Origin: Flavobacterium ovatum
Lineage (GTDB): Bacteria; Bacteroidota; Bacteroidia; Flavobacteriales; Flavobacteriaceae
Length of the DNA: 64,000 bases
Direction: 5' to 3'
Assembly: GCF_040703125.1 (NCBI RefSeq)
Contig: NZ_CP160035.1
Coordinates: forward strand, 3,458,001-3,522,000
The notes under the pieces were generated by a model. The model saw only the letters and a program-made list of their open reading frames with translations. It was not told the origin of the DNA and did not search any database. Positions within the stretch are counted from its first letter, which is position 1. The number at the start of each line of letters is the position of its first letter. A program made the position numbers and the translations under genes. This document shows positions 9,001 to 17,605 of this stretch, one piece after another.

Positions 9001-10032
9001 ATGGGAATAGGAATCTTTTGGGTCTTGATGGCCGCTGTTATGCTAGGTTTTTACGCCTTGCCAAGTAAATATGTAAAAAATTACGCTATCGAAAATACCT
9101 GGGGTGTTTTTTGGGTACTGGCCATGTTTGTCATACCTGTTATTTCTGCTTTTGCACTTGTAGATGGGTTAATAGAAACGTATAGCCAAGTATCCTCTTC
9201 ATTATTTTTACTGATTTTAGGACTGAGTATTCTATGGGGAATCGGGAATTTGTTATGGGGAATAAGTATTTCTAAAATCGGAATGGCTCTGGGTTTTTCA
9301 CTTTTAATTGGAGTAGGAACCTTGTCTGGCTCTTTGTTGCCATTTTTTATGGGAAGTGCCGACAAAATAGGAACTCCGGGTGGCATGGTGATTCTAGGAG
9401 GAATTTTCATCATCATGATCGGAATTATAGCCAACGGAAAAGCGGGATTATTGCGAGAAAAATTTGAAAATAGTGAAGCTGACAAAACCAATATCAACCC
9501 AAATAAAATGAGAAACGGAATTATCCTTTGTGTAATTGGCGGAATTTGTGCGGCGGGTTTTAATCTTTCCTATCATGTGGCTGATAATTTGGGACATATT
9601 GGTCAAATTTCGCAAGAACAATTTGGTAACCAACCTTGGATTGCTCGTATTGCCGTGATGTTGCCTTCGTTTATAGGTAGCGGAATTGCAACGGTGATCT
9701 ATTTTAGTAATCAATTATCAAAAAATAATAGTTGGTCTAATTTTAAAGTAGCGGATAGCTCAAAAAATTTAGTTCTTTTATTGGTTATGGCAATTGTATA
9801 TTGTGCTTCATTAATTATATACGGTTTGGGTGCTTATGAATTAGGGCCTTTGGGAACCTCAGTTGGATTTGCCATTTTTCAAACTGGTTGTATAATGGTT
9901 GCCAATCTTTTAGGTTTTTTTACTGGTGAATGGAACAAGGCAGGAGCACAAAGTAAAAATTGGTTGTTTGCAGGATTAACTATAATGTCTATTGGAATTA
10001 TTGCGGTAGCTTATGGTAATGCCATAGTGTAA
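9001..10032 (+). CDS. RhaT-like sugar:proton symporter
   Basis: This 343-residue integral membrane protein has about ten hydrophobic segments. It resembles the L-rhamnose-proton symporter family (drug/metabolite transporter superfamily): GIFWVLMAAVMLGFYALPSK at the N-terminus, WGIGNLLWGISISKIGMALG near residue 80 and the final membrane helices from about 255. It would move a monosaccharide across the inner membrane. In this locus L-rhamnose itself is not certain; L-fucose, L-galactose or another algal sugar is possible. It lies between the dehydrogenase operon and the GH2 gene, all on the same strand. Confidence 0.85.
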   Translation: MGIGIFWVLMAAVMLGFYALPSKYVKNYAIENTWGVFWVLAMFVIPVISAFALVDGLIETYSQVSSSLFLLILGLSILWGIGNLLWGISISKIGMALGFSLLIGVGTLSGSLLPFFMGSADKIGTPGGMVILGGIFIIMIGIIANGKAGLLREKFENSEADKTNINPNKMRNGIILCVIGGICAAGFNLSYHVADNLGHIGQISQEQFGNQPWIARIAVMLPSFIGSGIATVIYFSNQLSKNNSWSNFKVADSSKNLVLLLVMAIVYCASLIIYGLGAYELGPLGTSVGFAIFQTGCIMVANLLGFFTGEWNKAGAQSKNWLFAGLTIMSIGIIAVAYGNAIV

Positions 10033-10093
10033 TTGTTTTACACTTAAATAGGTTTTAACAAAAAAATAAACCTTTAAATAAAATATAAATATT

Positions 10094-10120
10094 CATATAT
10101 AAATTTATAGTTTACATATG
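10094..10120. promoter_or_regulatory. Inverted-repeat operator, site 2
   Basis: CATATATAAA and TTTACATATG form 10-nt arms with one mismatch and exactly 7 nt between, matching site 1 at 6618-6644. The right arm ends 12 nt before the -7 box at 10133, so the site overlaps the expected -33 region of the GH2 promoter. That position would suit a repressor, or an activator contacting RNA polymerase. Confidence 0.65.
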
Positions 10121-10132
10121 AAATATATTTCG

Positions 10133-10140
10133 TAAATTTG
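10133..10140 (+). promoter_or_regulatory. -7 box of the GH2 gene promoter
   Basis: TAAATTTG matches TAnnTTTG and lies 31 nt upstream of the ATG at 10172. The inverted-repeat operator covers the region where the -33 element should be. Confidence 0.6.
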
Positions 10141-10171
10141 AACTTTATTTAATCAACTAAAACTATATTGT

Positions 10172-12703
10172 ATGAAAAACATTAGAAAGCTTTTTGCAAT
10201 TTTTGTTGCTCTAGGCTCCGTTACTCTTACAGTAGCCCAGCCTAACACGACTCTATCTTTGGAGAAAACAAATGAGCAGGTTACCGATTTGAACGGAATG
10301 AGATGGCGATTTAAAATGATGCTTCCGGGTGAAGGGGTAAAAAAAGGTCTCCACAAACTACCGGCGGAGGATATCGAAACCTTGGTATGGAATAATGCCA
10401 AAGTACCTGGTGATGTCTACACCGATTTATGGAAAGCAGGGGTGATTGAAGACCCTCATTTTGGTCGTAATAGCGTCAAAGCACAATGGGTACAGCAATA
10501 TGAGTGGTGGTACGCACTGCAATTTAGTGTTACTGAAGGAGTAGAAAACCAGATTGTTGATATTGTTTTTGAAAGTGTTGATTATGGCTGCGAAGTATGG
10601 CTGAACGGTCACTATCTAGGTAAACATGAGGGTGTTTTTTCGAAGTTTTCTTTCAACGTAAATGACTATCTGCGTATTCACAAATGGGATTTCCTTAAAG
10701 GTCGTAACATGCTAGTTGTAAAACTTGATACGCCACCACAGGTAAATGCGTTTGTAGCCGGTAAAAAAACACCTTGGTTTGGTGATTACTGGAGAGACAT
10801 TACACCAATTGGAATTGTGGGTCCTGTAAATATGGTACGTACGGGTAAGGTTCGTTTTACGGATGTTTATGCACATACAAAATTGAATAAAAATGGTTCA
10901 GCCGATGTGAATATGGAACTTACGGTGGAAAATAAAACGAATCAAACTAAAGAAATGACTTTTGAAGGTTCTCTAAAAGGGAAGAACTTTAACATGAATG
11001 AAATGCGATTTGATTTCAAAAAGATGGTAGCACCTGGTGTTCATAAATTAAGCCAGAATGTACATATTAAGGATCCAAAATTATGGTGGCCTTGGGATTT
11101 GGGAGACCAAAACTTGTACCAGTCTAAGATTTCGATCAAAGACGGAAAAATCAATCAAGACGTAAAAGAAACAACTTTTGGTATTCGAGAAGTGACCTCA
11201 AAGTGGAATCCTGGTTTCAAGAAAGATGTTGATGTGACTTTTCCTAGGTCTACTTATATCAACGGAAAATTCCATTTTATTCGTTCTGCTTGTTGGGGTG
11301 GACCACCAAATATTTTTGTGGGACGTACTGAAAAAAGTGACTACAAAGAATTGATTCGTTTGGCCAAAGAAATGAATATGAATAACATTCGTATTTTTGG
11401 ATGGCACCCTCCCGAAGTTCCAGAATTTTATCAATATTGCGACGAAATGGGGATGACGGTTTGGCAAGATATTATTCCGTTGGGCACAGGAAATATTCCG
11501 TCTGACGAGAAAAATTTATCAGAAATTTTTAATGAAGGCGTAAAAGTAGTTGTAGATCGTAGAAATCATCCCTCATTGATTATGATGGAAGGTGGAGAAG
11601 AAATGATGTTTAGAACTCGTGATCCAAAATTTGGACGTGATTTCTTGGAACGTTTGGGCGATTCCTTGCAAGCTCATGTAGATTTGCCATATGTTCCAGA
11701 TTCACCAATGACCGATCCTGTTGGTCAAGCAGCAGGTTTCAAACCAAAAGAAGCGATTCATGCCTTGCGATATTTTTATGATATGGGGGAATGGCTGCAT
11801 GAAGATTGGTTGCAAACCAAAGCCGATGGTTTCCCTATCGTTCCTGAGTTTGCCATTACTTCGGTTCCGTCTGTAGAGAGTTTGAAGAAATTTATTCCAG
11901 AAAATGAAATGTGGCCTCCAGGATTGAGTTGGGGACATCATTGGGCAGATTTGACTCGTTTGCGTATGCAAAACTGGGATGTTTTTGGTAGCGAAATGAA
12001 AGGTTCTCTAGAAGAATTTGTAAATGCCACTCAAGATGCCCAAGGGATTATTTTTCAAAATGGTATTGAACATTTCCGTCGTGATAAACCTAGTTTGAGT
12101 GGTATCGCACTTTGTCATTACATCACTTACGGTCCCGATATGAAATGGGGAATTGTAGATAATTATCGCAAGCCAAAAAATTCGTACTATTTTGTGCAAA
12201 AAGCATATCAGCCACTGTTGGTTAATTTTGAATTTACCAAACGTCGTTGGTCAAACAACGAAGCTTTTAAAGGAAATATTTGGATTATCAATGATTTCTA
12301 TAAATCATACAAAGATTGCAAAGTTAAATTTGAAGTGAAGGATGATTCTGGAAACATCGTTCTAAACAAGAATTTTGCTGTAAATGCAATTGATGAAAAT
12401 AGTGCTAAATCATTTTTTGCAATTGATGAAAAAGTGTTGAAAACTGTAAAATCTAAGTTTTTTGTAAATTTAGAACTTACGGATAAAGGTGGAAACGTCA
12501 TTTCAAAAAATGATTATTTCTTTTTGATTGGAGATCAGGCAGCCGCTTCAAAACGTTTTAAAGAATGGAAACAGGAGCGTTTGGATTTAGAAAATAAAAA
12601 TGGTGGTTATGGTTCTTATTACCATTATTTCAAAGAATTGGATAGCGACAGCACTATACGCTACGAAAGTGGAATACAAACTCCAAAAGCCAAAGGGTTT
12701 TAA
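10172..12703 (+). CDS. Secreted glycoside hydrolase, GH2 clan (beta-mannosidase/glucosaminidase-like)
   Basis: This 843-residue protein has a signal peptide ending near TVAQ. The jelly-roll sugar-binding domain spans about 40-220 (VDYGCEVWLNGHYLGKHEGVFS). Two immunoglobulin-like parts and a TIM barrel near 365-660 follow. The likely nucleophile is the Glu in VPEFA (about residue 559). The acid/base region normally reading like W-x-GNE is here HPSLIMMEGGEEMM, with Glu at 476/477. The overall shape resembles GH2 exo-beta-D-glucosaminidases and beta-mannosidases more than LacZ. The substrate is probably an exo-beta-linked sugar from an algal glycan, but specificity cannot be read. It has its own promoter with the operator shared with the crotonase operon. 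Confidence 0.8.
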   Translation: MKNIRKLFAIFVALGSVTLTVAQPNTTLSLEKTNEQVTDLNGMRWRFKMMLPGEGVKKGLHKLPAEDIETLVWNNAKVPGDVYTDLWKAGVIEDPHFGRNSVKAQWVQQYEWWYALQFSVTEGVENQIVDIVFESVDYGCEVWLNGHYLGKHEGVFSKFSFNVNDYLRIHKWDFLKGRNMLVVKLDTPPQVNAFVAGKKTPWFGDYWRDITPIGIVGPVNMVRTGKVRFTDVYAHTKLNKNGSADVNMELTVENKTNQTKEMTFEGSLKGKNFNMNEMRFDFKKMVAPGVHKLSQNVHIKDPKLWWPWDLGDQNLYQSKISIKDGKINQDVKETTFGIREVTSKWNPGFKKDVDVTFPRSTYINGKFHFIRSACWGGPPNIFVGRTEKSDYKELIRLAKEMNMNNIRIFGWHPPEVPEFYQYCDEMGMTVWQDIIPLGTGNIPSDEKNLSEIFNEGVKVVVDRRNHPSLIMMEGGEEMMFRTRDPKFGRDFLERLGDSLQAHVDLPYVPDSPMTDPVGQAAGFKPKEAIHALRYFYDMGEWLHEDWLQTKADGFPIVPEFAITSVPSVESLKKFIPENEMWPPGLSWGHHWADLTRLRMQNWDVFGSEMKGSLEEFVNATQDAQGIIFQNGIEHFRRDKPSLSGIALCHYITYGPDMKWGIVDNYRKPKNSYYFVQKAYQPLLVNFEFTKRRWSNNEAFKGNIWIINDFYKSYKDCKVKFEVKDDSGNIVLNKNFAVNAIDENSAKSFFAIDEKVLKTVKSKFFVNLELTDKGGNVISKNDYFFLIGDQAAASKRFKEWKQERLDLENKNGGYGSYYHYFKELDSDSTIRYESGIQTPKAKGF

Positions 12704-12713
12704 ATTAAACTAC

Positions 12714-12757
12714 AAATACTAAAATGGCTTTCCTATTTGAAAGCCTTTCTAGTATTT
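12714..12757 (+). terminator. Hairpin downstream of the GH2 gene
   Basis: AAATACTA pairs with TAGTATTT and inside it GGCTTTC pairs with GAAAGCC. It lies 11 nt after the GH2 stop. The T-run after it is short, so termination efficiency is uncertain. Confidence 0.55.
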
Positions 12758-13396
12758 AATAATTTTGGTTCTATAAAATTTTAAAATAAATAAATAAAAT
12801 TAATTAAATGTAAGATTTTGATTTGTATAGAAGTCTATTAAAATAAAAAATCGGCTATTAAATTCAATTTTAATAGCCCGCTCGTGCACACCTGCTACAT
12901 CACATCATTTTCTAATTTAAAAATATACCAAAACTTGATTTTCTTTGCGGGCACGAGCAAGATGTCTCGTCCTAAAATAAGTTTACATATTTATTCCGTT
13001 ATCGTCATTAGCACCCCAACTCCCCTAACCCTGATGGAAGTGGAAATCATTTTGAAATAAAAGTCCCCATTTCCTGGAGCAAAAAAGCGACTGAAAGAAG
13101 CTCTTTTTGCGACATGGGAAATGGGGACTTTTATGAGAAATATTGTAACGCACAGCAGGAAATAGTTCCTAAAAATGAATATGGTTCTCGATACATTTTT
13201 ATTCCGCTCCGCTTTATAAAAACACTACCATTGACGTTCTATATTAAGCAGCTGATTTGCTAACACTTAAAAACCACACCCCTAACCCCTCTCGAGAGGG
13301 GAATTAGAAGTACAAACATTCAAATAACGTCATTTTATATTGCGTTTTTTGAAAAAAATCATACCTCGAACGGATGAAAATCAGTGGCTCATTTAT
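12758..13396. other. Non-coding gap with interspersed inverted repeats
   Basis: No gene is supported in these 640 bases. They contain a pair of copies of GGCTATTAAA/TTTTAATAGCC near 12853-12877, the long hairpin at 13057-13134, a TTCTCGATACATTTTT block near 13186 that also occurs at 57889, and CCCCTCTCGAGAGGGG near 13286. These look like repeat remnants between two convergent gene groups. Confidence 0.6.
13057..13134. repeat. Long intergenic hairpin
   Basis: An 18-bp perfect outer stem (ATAAAAGTCCCCATTTCC at 13057-13074 with its complement at 13117-13134) encloses a second partial stem, GCAAAAAAGCG against GCTCTTTTTGC. It sits between the convergent GH2 and ferredoxin reductase genes and may stop transcription from both sides or be a miniature mobile repeat. 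Confidence 0.7.
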
Positions 13397-14650
13397 TTAA
13401 GAAACTAAAATAGCATCCATTTTTAAAGCTTCTACAGCGACTAATTTTTCTTTATCTATCGTATGACCGTCTTTGATGAGTTTTGTTCCGATTACGTAAG
13501 CTTTGGCATTGTTAACAGCATCTACCGACAGCAAAACATCATCTTGAAAATACCAAACCGAAAAACTGTTGGGATTGGCTGGTTCGTGACGCAAGATTAT
13601 TTGGTTGTAGCCTTGTGATAGACCGACCATTTGCAACTTAACATCGTATTGATCGGACCAAAACCACGGAATACTATCGTAAACCGGAGATTTTCCGCAG
13701 ATGGAAGCCGCAGCCACTTTGGACTGATCCACGGCATTTTGAACCGATTCTAAGCGAATATTGCGTTTGTAATGTGGGTTGTAGTGAAAAGTGCAATCAC
13801 CAATAGCATAAATATTTTCGTCGCTGGTTTGTGCTCTTTCGTTAACTAGGATTCCGTTTTCGATAGTCAATTGAGCTTGTTCTGCCAGTTCTTTGTTCAC
13901 AAAAATTCCAACACCTACAATTAACATATCGGCAGGATATCGAGAACCATCGGCGCAAATCACTTCGTTGTAGCTGTCATGCGTTTCTATTGCCGAAACG
14001 TTTTTGCCTGTAAGTACTTCTACTCCATTGCGAGCATGTAGCTCATGGAAAAAAGCGGACATTTCGGGGGCTGTTACTCTAGCCAAGATGCGGTCTTCTC
14101 TTTCGAGAACCACTACTTCTGCCCCTAATTTTTTGAGCGAAGCGGCAGTTTCTAGACCGATATAACCACCTCCTATCACCACAACACGTTTTAATGTACT
14201 GCTTTTCATAAAACAACGTATATCACTGATGTTCTGAGCGGTACGTAAAGGATAAACATGAACAGCAGTATCCAATCCTGGAATCGGTGGAATGATTGGA
14301 CGAGCACCCGTAGCAATGACTAATTTATTATAGGCAACAGTTTCTCCGTCGGACAAAGTAATCGTTTTATCTTTAGGTTGAATGGAGTTTACTTTGACAC
14401 CCAAACGCAAGTCGATGGCGTCTTTTTCATAACTTTCCAGCGACTTTAATAGATTTTTGTCTATCGCATCATCACTAGTCAAATACGCTTTGGACAAAGG
14501 CGGTTTATGGTACGGAACTACAGGATCTGCATCAATCAAGATGATATTGCCTTCCCAACCTTCACGGCGTAAAGCGGTTGCGCAATTAACGCCTCCGTGG
14601 CTTGCTCCAATGATCACACAGGTTCCTTTTGTAGTGGTTTCTCCAGACAT
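13397..14650 (-). CDS. FAD-dependent ferredoxin reductase of the P450 system
   Basis: This 417-residue flavoprotein of the putidaredoxin/rubredoxin reductase type passes electrons from NAD(P)H to the ferredoxin encoded 15 nt upstream. The FAD-binding Rossmann motif (IIGASHGGVNCATALRREGW) is near residue 13, the NAD(P) motif VIGGGYIGLETAASLKKLGA near 156, and the second FAD motif IYAIGDCTFH near 280. Gene order P450-ferredoxin-reductase on one strand indicates a complete class I electron chain. Such trios in Zobellia and Formosa support oxidative demethylation of 6-O-methyl-D-galactose. It is cytoplasmic, and no signal peptide is seen. Confidence 0.92.
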   Translation of the reverse strand: MSGETTTKGTCVIIGASHGGVNCATALRREGWEGNIILIDADPVVPYHKPPLSKAYLTSDDAIDKNLLKSLESYEKDAIDLRLGVKVNSIQPKDKTITLSDGETVAYNKLVIATGARPIIPPIPGLDTAVHVYPLRTAQNISDIRCFMKSSTLKRVVVIGGGYIGLETAASLKKLGAEVVVLEREDRILARVTAPEMSAFFHELHARNGVEVLTGKNVSAIETHDSYNEVICADGSRYPADMLIVGVGIFVNKELAEQAQLTIENGILVNERAQTSDENIYAIGDCTFHYNPHYKRNIRLESVQNAVDQSKVAAASICGKSPVYDSIPWFWSDQYDVKLQMVGLSQGYNQIILRHEPANPNSFSVWYFQDDVLLSVDAVNNAKAYVIGTKLIKDGHTIDKEKLVAVEALKMDAILVS

Positions 14651-14665
14651 AAACTTATTTTTTAA

Positions 14666-14974
14666 TTATTTAGCAACACGTAAAACGACTCCGTCAAGTG
14701 CTTCACTGATCTCTAATTGGCAACACAAACGACTGAATTCATTAGCATTATCGTCTAGTTCTAGCATGTCTGTTTCGATTTCGCTTGCCTCACCCGTTTT
14801 GGCAACGTGCTCTGGTAAAACGTGTACGTGACAGGTGGCACAAGAACATACGCCTCCGCAGTCTCCATCAATGCCTTTTACACCATTATCTACAGCCAAA
14901 GCCATTACAGATCCTGAAGTTCCTTCTAGTGTTATTGTTTCGTTATCGCTGGTGATAAAAGTTATTTTTGCCAT
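14666..14974 (-). CDS. 2Fe-2S ferredoxin of the adrenodoxin/putidaredoxin type
   Basis: This 102-residue electron carrier delivers electrons to the P450 encoded upstream. The cluster ligands follow the C-x5-C-x2-C pattern: Cys39, Cys45 and Cys48 in GDCGGVCSCATCHVHV, with the fourth at Cys84 or Cys85 (RLCCQLE). Length and spacing match vertebrate-type ferredoxins that serve bacterial P450s. The reductase gene starts 15 nt downstream. The gap to the P450 gene is about 150 nt, so the three are probably one transcript. Confidence 0.94.
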   Translation of the reverse strand: MAKITFITSDNETITLEGTSGSVMALAVDNGVKGIDGDCGGVCSCATCHVHVLPEHVAKTGEASEIETDMLELDDNANEFSRLCCQLEISEALDGVVLRVAK

Positions 14975-15125
14975 AATTATGTTTTTTACAAGGTCCTTTT
15001 TCAGACCGATTTTTTTGAATTAGCACGCAGATTTCACAGATCTCAGCAGATAAAAACGGGTATATTGGACTCTGGATTTCATCTAAAATAAGTTCCGGAA
15101 ACTACTTTGAGCGTGCGTTAAATTA

Positions 15126-16283
15126 TTATTTTTTATTAAACTTCATTTGTAATGCGTGGAACCCCACTTTGCGTTTGAATTCGCCCAACTCTTCGATATT
15201 TTCTTCTGCACTGATGATTTCCATGCTTTGTACTTTGGCTGTTAGTACTTCAACTAATACTTTCATAATTGCACGTGCATGTGTGGCTCCTAGGCAGTTA
15301 TGCGTACCAAAACCAAAACTCAAATGCGGATTCATTTTACGGTCTAAAACTACTTCGTTTGCATTTTCGAATACTTTTTCGTCACGGTTAGCTGCTGCCC
15401 ATACGAGTGAAATTCGAGTATCGGCTTTGATGGCGTGCTCACAAACGGTAGTGTCTTCTGTAACTACGCGTCCCATTTGAGTTAAAGGTGCGTAGTAGCG
15501 AATTAACTCTTCTATGGCTCTGTTTCTGATTTCAGGTTCCTCACGCAATCTTTCTAATGATTTTGGATTATCTGCCAAATAAGCAAGCGAATTTGAGACA
15601 GCATTGATAACCGTATCACGACCACCTGCAAACGTCAAAATCATGACTCCTTTTACTTCTTCCTTGGTTAGTTTTTTACCATCTACTTCTGACGCTAATA
15701 AAACCGAATATAAATCAGCTCCTGGATTGGCAATTGCTTTGTCTATTTCGGCATCGATATAATCGTATAAAATAGCGGCTTTGTCTCCGTCTAAAGCTTC
15801 TCCTTCACTTCGGAAAACGTGCGTTCCCCAAGAAATCCATAAATCCGATTTGTCGTAAGCAGTATTCAATAACAAAGTCAACGCCCTTGATTGTAATTTT
15901 AAGGCAAATTCGCTAATCACATCTACAGAATCCAAAGCTAAAACTTCATCTACCAAAACACTTATTTGCGCTGTAAGTTTCGCTTGGTATTCCTCTTCTA
16001 ATGGTCTTTTGAACCAAGGATCTAGAATATCTCTAAAACTTTTGTGTTGTGGTGGATCTACTTCAAACGGAATTTGACGCGTAGTCCTGATGTTTACTTC
16101 GGACGGAATTACAATTCGCCCTGGAGTGGCTCCAGATTGAAATGTTTTCCAGTCGTGGGCTCCTTTGCGTACATCTTTATGACGCAAAAGCATGGTTACG
16201 GGATCGTTTTGATCGTCCATTTCTCCAAAACCTTTATTGGTTCTTGCTTCTGAAAACGGACAGGTTATTTCGCTTTTTTTCAT
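15126..16283 (-). CDS. Cytochrome P450, probable methyl-sugar O-demethylase
   Basis: This 385-residue soluble P450 has the haem-ligand motif FGFGTHNCLG (Cys330). The I-helix oxygen-activation motif is AGGRDT (219-224) and the ExxR motif is EELIR (258-262). There is no membrane anchor. In marine flavobacteria, P450s clustered with ferredoxin, ferredoxin reductase and red-algal glycan enzymes (CYP236A) convert 6-O-methyl-D-galactose to galactose plus formaldehyde. The context here (GH16, sulfatases, GH2, GH29) fits porphyran use, so I assign that role by context. Another methoxy sugar remains possible. A TAGGTTTG box on the minus strand at 16382-16389 may drive the operon. Confidence 0.88.
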   Translation of the reverse strand: MKKSEITCPFSEARTNKGFGEMDDQNDPVTMLLRHKDVRKGAHDWKTFQSGATPGRIVIPSEVNIRTTRQIPFEVDPPQHKSFRDILDPWFKRPLEEEYQAKLTAQISVLVDEVLALDSVDVISEFALKLQSRALTLLLNTAYDKSDLWISWGTHVFRSEGEALDGDKAAILYDYIDAEIDKAIANPGADLYSVLLASEVDGKKLTKEEVKGVMILTFAGGRDTVINAVSNSLAYLADNPKSLERLREEPEIRNRAIEELIRYYAPLTQMGRVVTEDTTVCEHAIKADTRISLVWAAANRDEKVFENANEVVLDRKMNPHLSFGFGTHNCLGATHARAIMKVLVEVLTAKVQSMEIISAEENIEELGEFKRKVGFHALQMKFNKK

Positions 16284-16598
16284 TTCAAAAAGGGTTAGTT
16301 GTGTGTTCTGTGTTCCTTACTTTTCTTCTGTACGTTTTAAAACACGACATTGAATATCAAAAATCAAAGATTCTCTATATACAAACCTAGTTTCAATTAG
16401 TCTATTGTACTATGCAAATATTGCCAATATCTCTGAAAATAAACTATTGCTTAACGTCACATTTATAAACTATTCTGTCCGTATTATTAAAAATAACAAA
16501 AATAATAGACAACATAGAATACTATATACTATTTTTACAACCAATAAGAGCAGTCAATTCGATTTTTACTATTTCCATAAAACCAACAAAACTAGCCT
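16284..16598. other. Divergent promoter region between P450 and AraC genes
   Basis: No gene is supported in these 315 bases; an open stretch of 65 codons has no domain. On the minus strand TAGGTTTG (16382-16389) fits the -7 consensus for the P450 operon. The AraC gene reads the other way from 16599. A shared regulatory region is likely. Confidence 0.5.
16382..16389 (-). promoter_or_regulatory. Candidate -7 box of the P450 operon
   Basis: The minus strand reads TAGGTTTG, matching TAnnTTTG, about 100 nt before the P450 ATG. No clear -33 element is found at the ideal spacing. Confidence 0.4.
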
Positions 16599-17435
16599 AT
16601 GAAACCTATTCTAGAACCCATACACTTAGGGGAACAAAAGACTATTACGGCTTTTACATATCAAGAAGATAATTTTGAGGTGCCATGGCATTTTCATCCA
16701 CAGCACGAATTGACTTTTATAGAATCTAGTTTTGGAACTAAGTTTATTGGCGATTATGTAGGTCCTTATGAACCTGGAGAATTGGTGTTGGTTCGATCTA
16801 ATTTGCCACATTGCTGGAAAAATCAGGAACAGAATGGGGTACTTTCTCAGTCGATAGTCATTCAGTGGAACAAAGGCGTTTTTGCGAAGGTTCCCGAGTT
16901 AGACACATTATTCGAAATGCTAACTACTGCCTCCAAAGGTATTATTTTCGAAAAAAAATCTATTGAAAAACTCATTCCTGAATTGAAAAAATTACTAACC
17001 CTAAGCAGCGATGATTTGTATATTAACTTCTTAGGATTCTTGCTACGCTTGTCCAAATGTGCATACACTACTTTATCTGATGCGAGTTTTGTTGATGATA
17101 TTCCGCATGAGCATAACAACCGTATGACCAGAGTTCATGATTTTATCGAAAAGAGTTTTGAACGTAAAATATATTTGAAAGAAGTAGCCGACTTGGTCAA
17201 CATGTCTGAACAGTCTTTTTCTCGTTTTTTCAACAAAATGATGGGACGGTCTTTTTTTACTTTTCTAAATGAATACCGTATCAATATGGCCAGTAGAATG
17301 CTTTTGTATTCTGATAAATCGGTTTCCCAAATTAGCTATGACTGTGGCTATGAATCGCCGCCTTTTTTCTTCAAAAAATTCAATGAAGTCTATGAAATGT
17401 CACCAACAAAATACAGAAAAAAGTATTCGAAGTAG
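16599..17435 (+). CDS. AraC-family regulator with cupin sensor domain
   Basis: This 278-residue transcription factor has an N-terminal cupin fold with the typical metal or sugar pocket residues (WHFHPQHELTFI, near residue 30, and SNLPHCW near 68). The double helix-turn-helix of AraC proteins spans about 175-275: LKEVADLVNMSEQSFSRFFN for the first and VSQISYDCGYESPPFFFKKF for the second. It is transcribed away from the P450 operon, so it probably controls that operon, itself, or both in response to a sugar. A perfect 18-bp terminator follows 5 nt after the stop. Confidence 0.9.
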   Translation: MKPILEPIHLGEQKTITAFTYQEDNFEVPWHFHPQHELTFIESSFGTKFIGDYVGPYEPGELVLVRSNLPHCWKNQEQNGVLSQSIVIQWNKGVFAKVPELDTLFEMLTTASKGIIFEKKSIEKLIPELKKLLTLSSDDLYINFLGFLLRLSKCAYTTLSDASFVDDIPHEHNNRMTRVHDFIEKSFERKIYLKEVADLVNMSEQSFSRFFNKMMGRSFFTFLNEYRINMASRMLLYSDKSVSQISYDCGYESPPFFFKKFNEVYEMSPTKYRKKYSK

Positions 17436-17440
17436 TTTTA

Positions 17441-17484
17441 AAAAAAGCCCTAATTAATACGTGTAGATTAATTAGGGCTTTTTT
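17441..17484. terminator. Bidirectional terminator after the AraC gene
   Basis: A perfect 18-bp stem (AAAAAAGCCCTAATTAAT with its complement) has an 8-nt loop, an A-tract on one side and a T-tract on the other. It serves the AraC gene and the convergent permease gene. Confidence 0.92.
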
Positions 17485-17605
17485 AAAGAATAGTTCTTCC
17501 TTAATAAAAAAGTACGTAATATGGTATTCACTTTTCAATCTAATGTAGCTATCAGAAAGCTCAATTTCTACCAATTTACTTATTGCTGAATTTGAAAAAC
17601 CTCGT

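Noticed and set aside
16405-16602. 65-codon open frame upstream of the AraC gene
   Set aside because: It lies in an AT-rich divergent promoter region, overlaps the AraC start and has no recognisable protein features.
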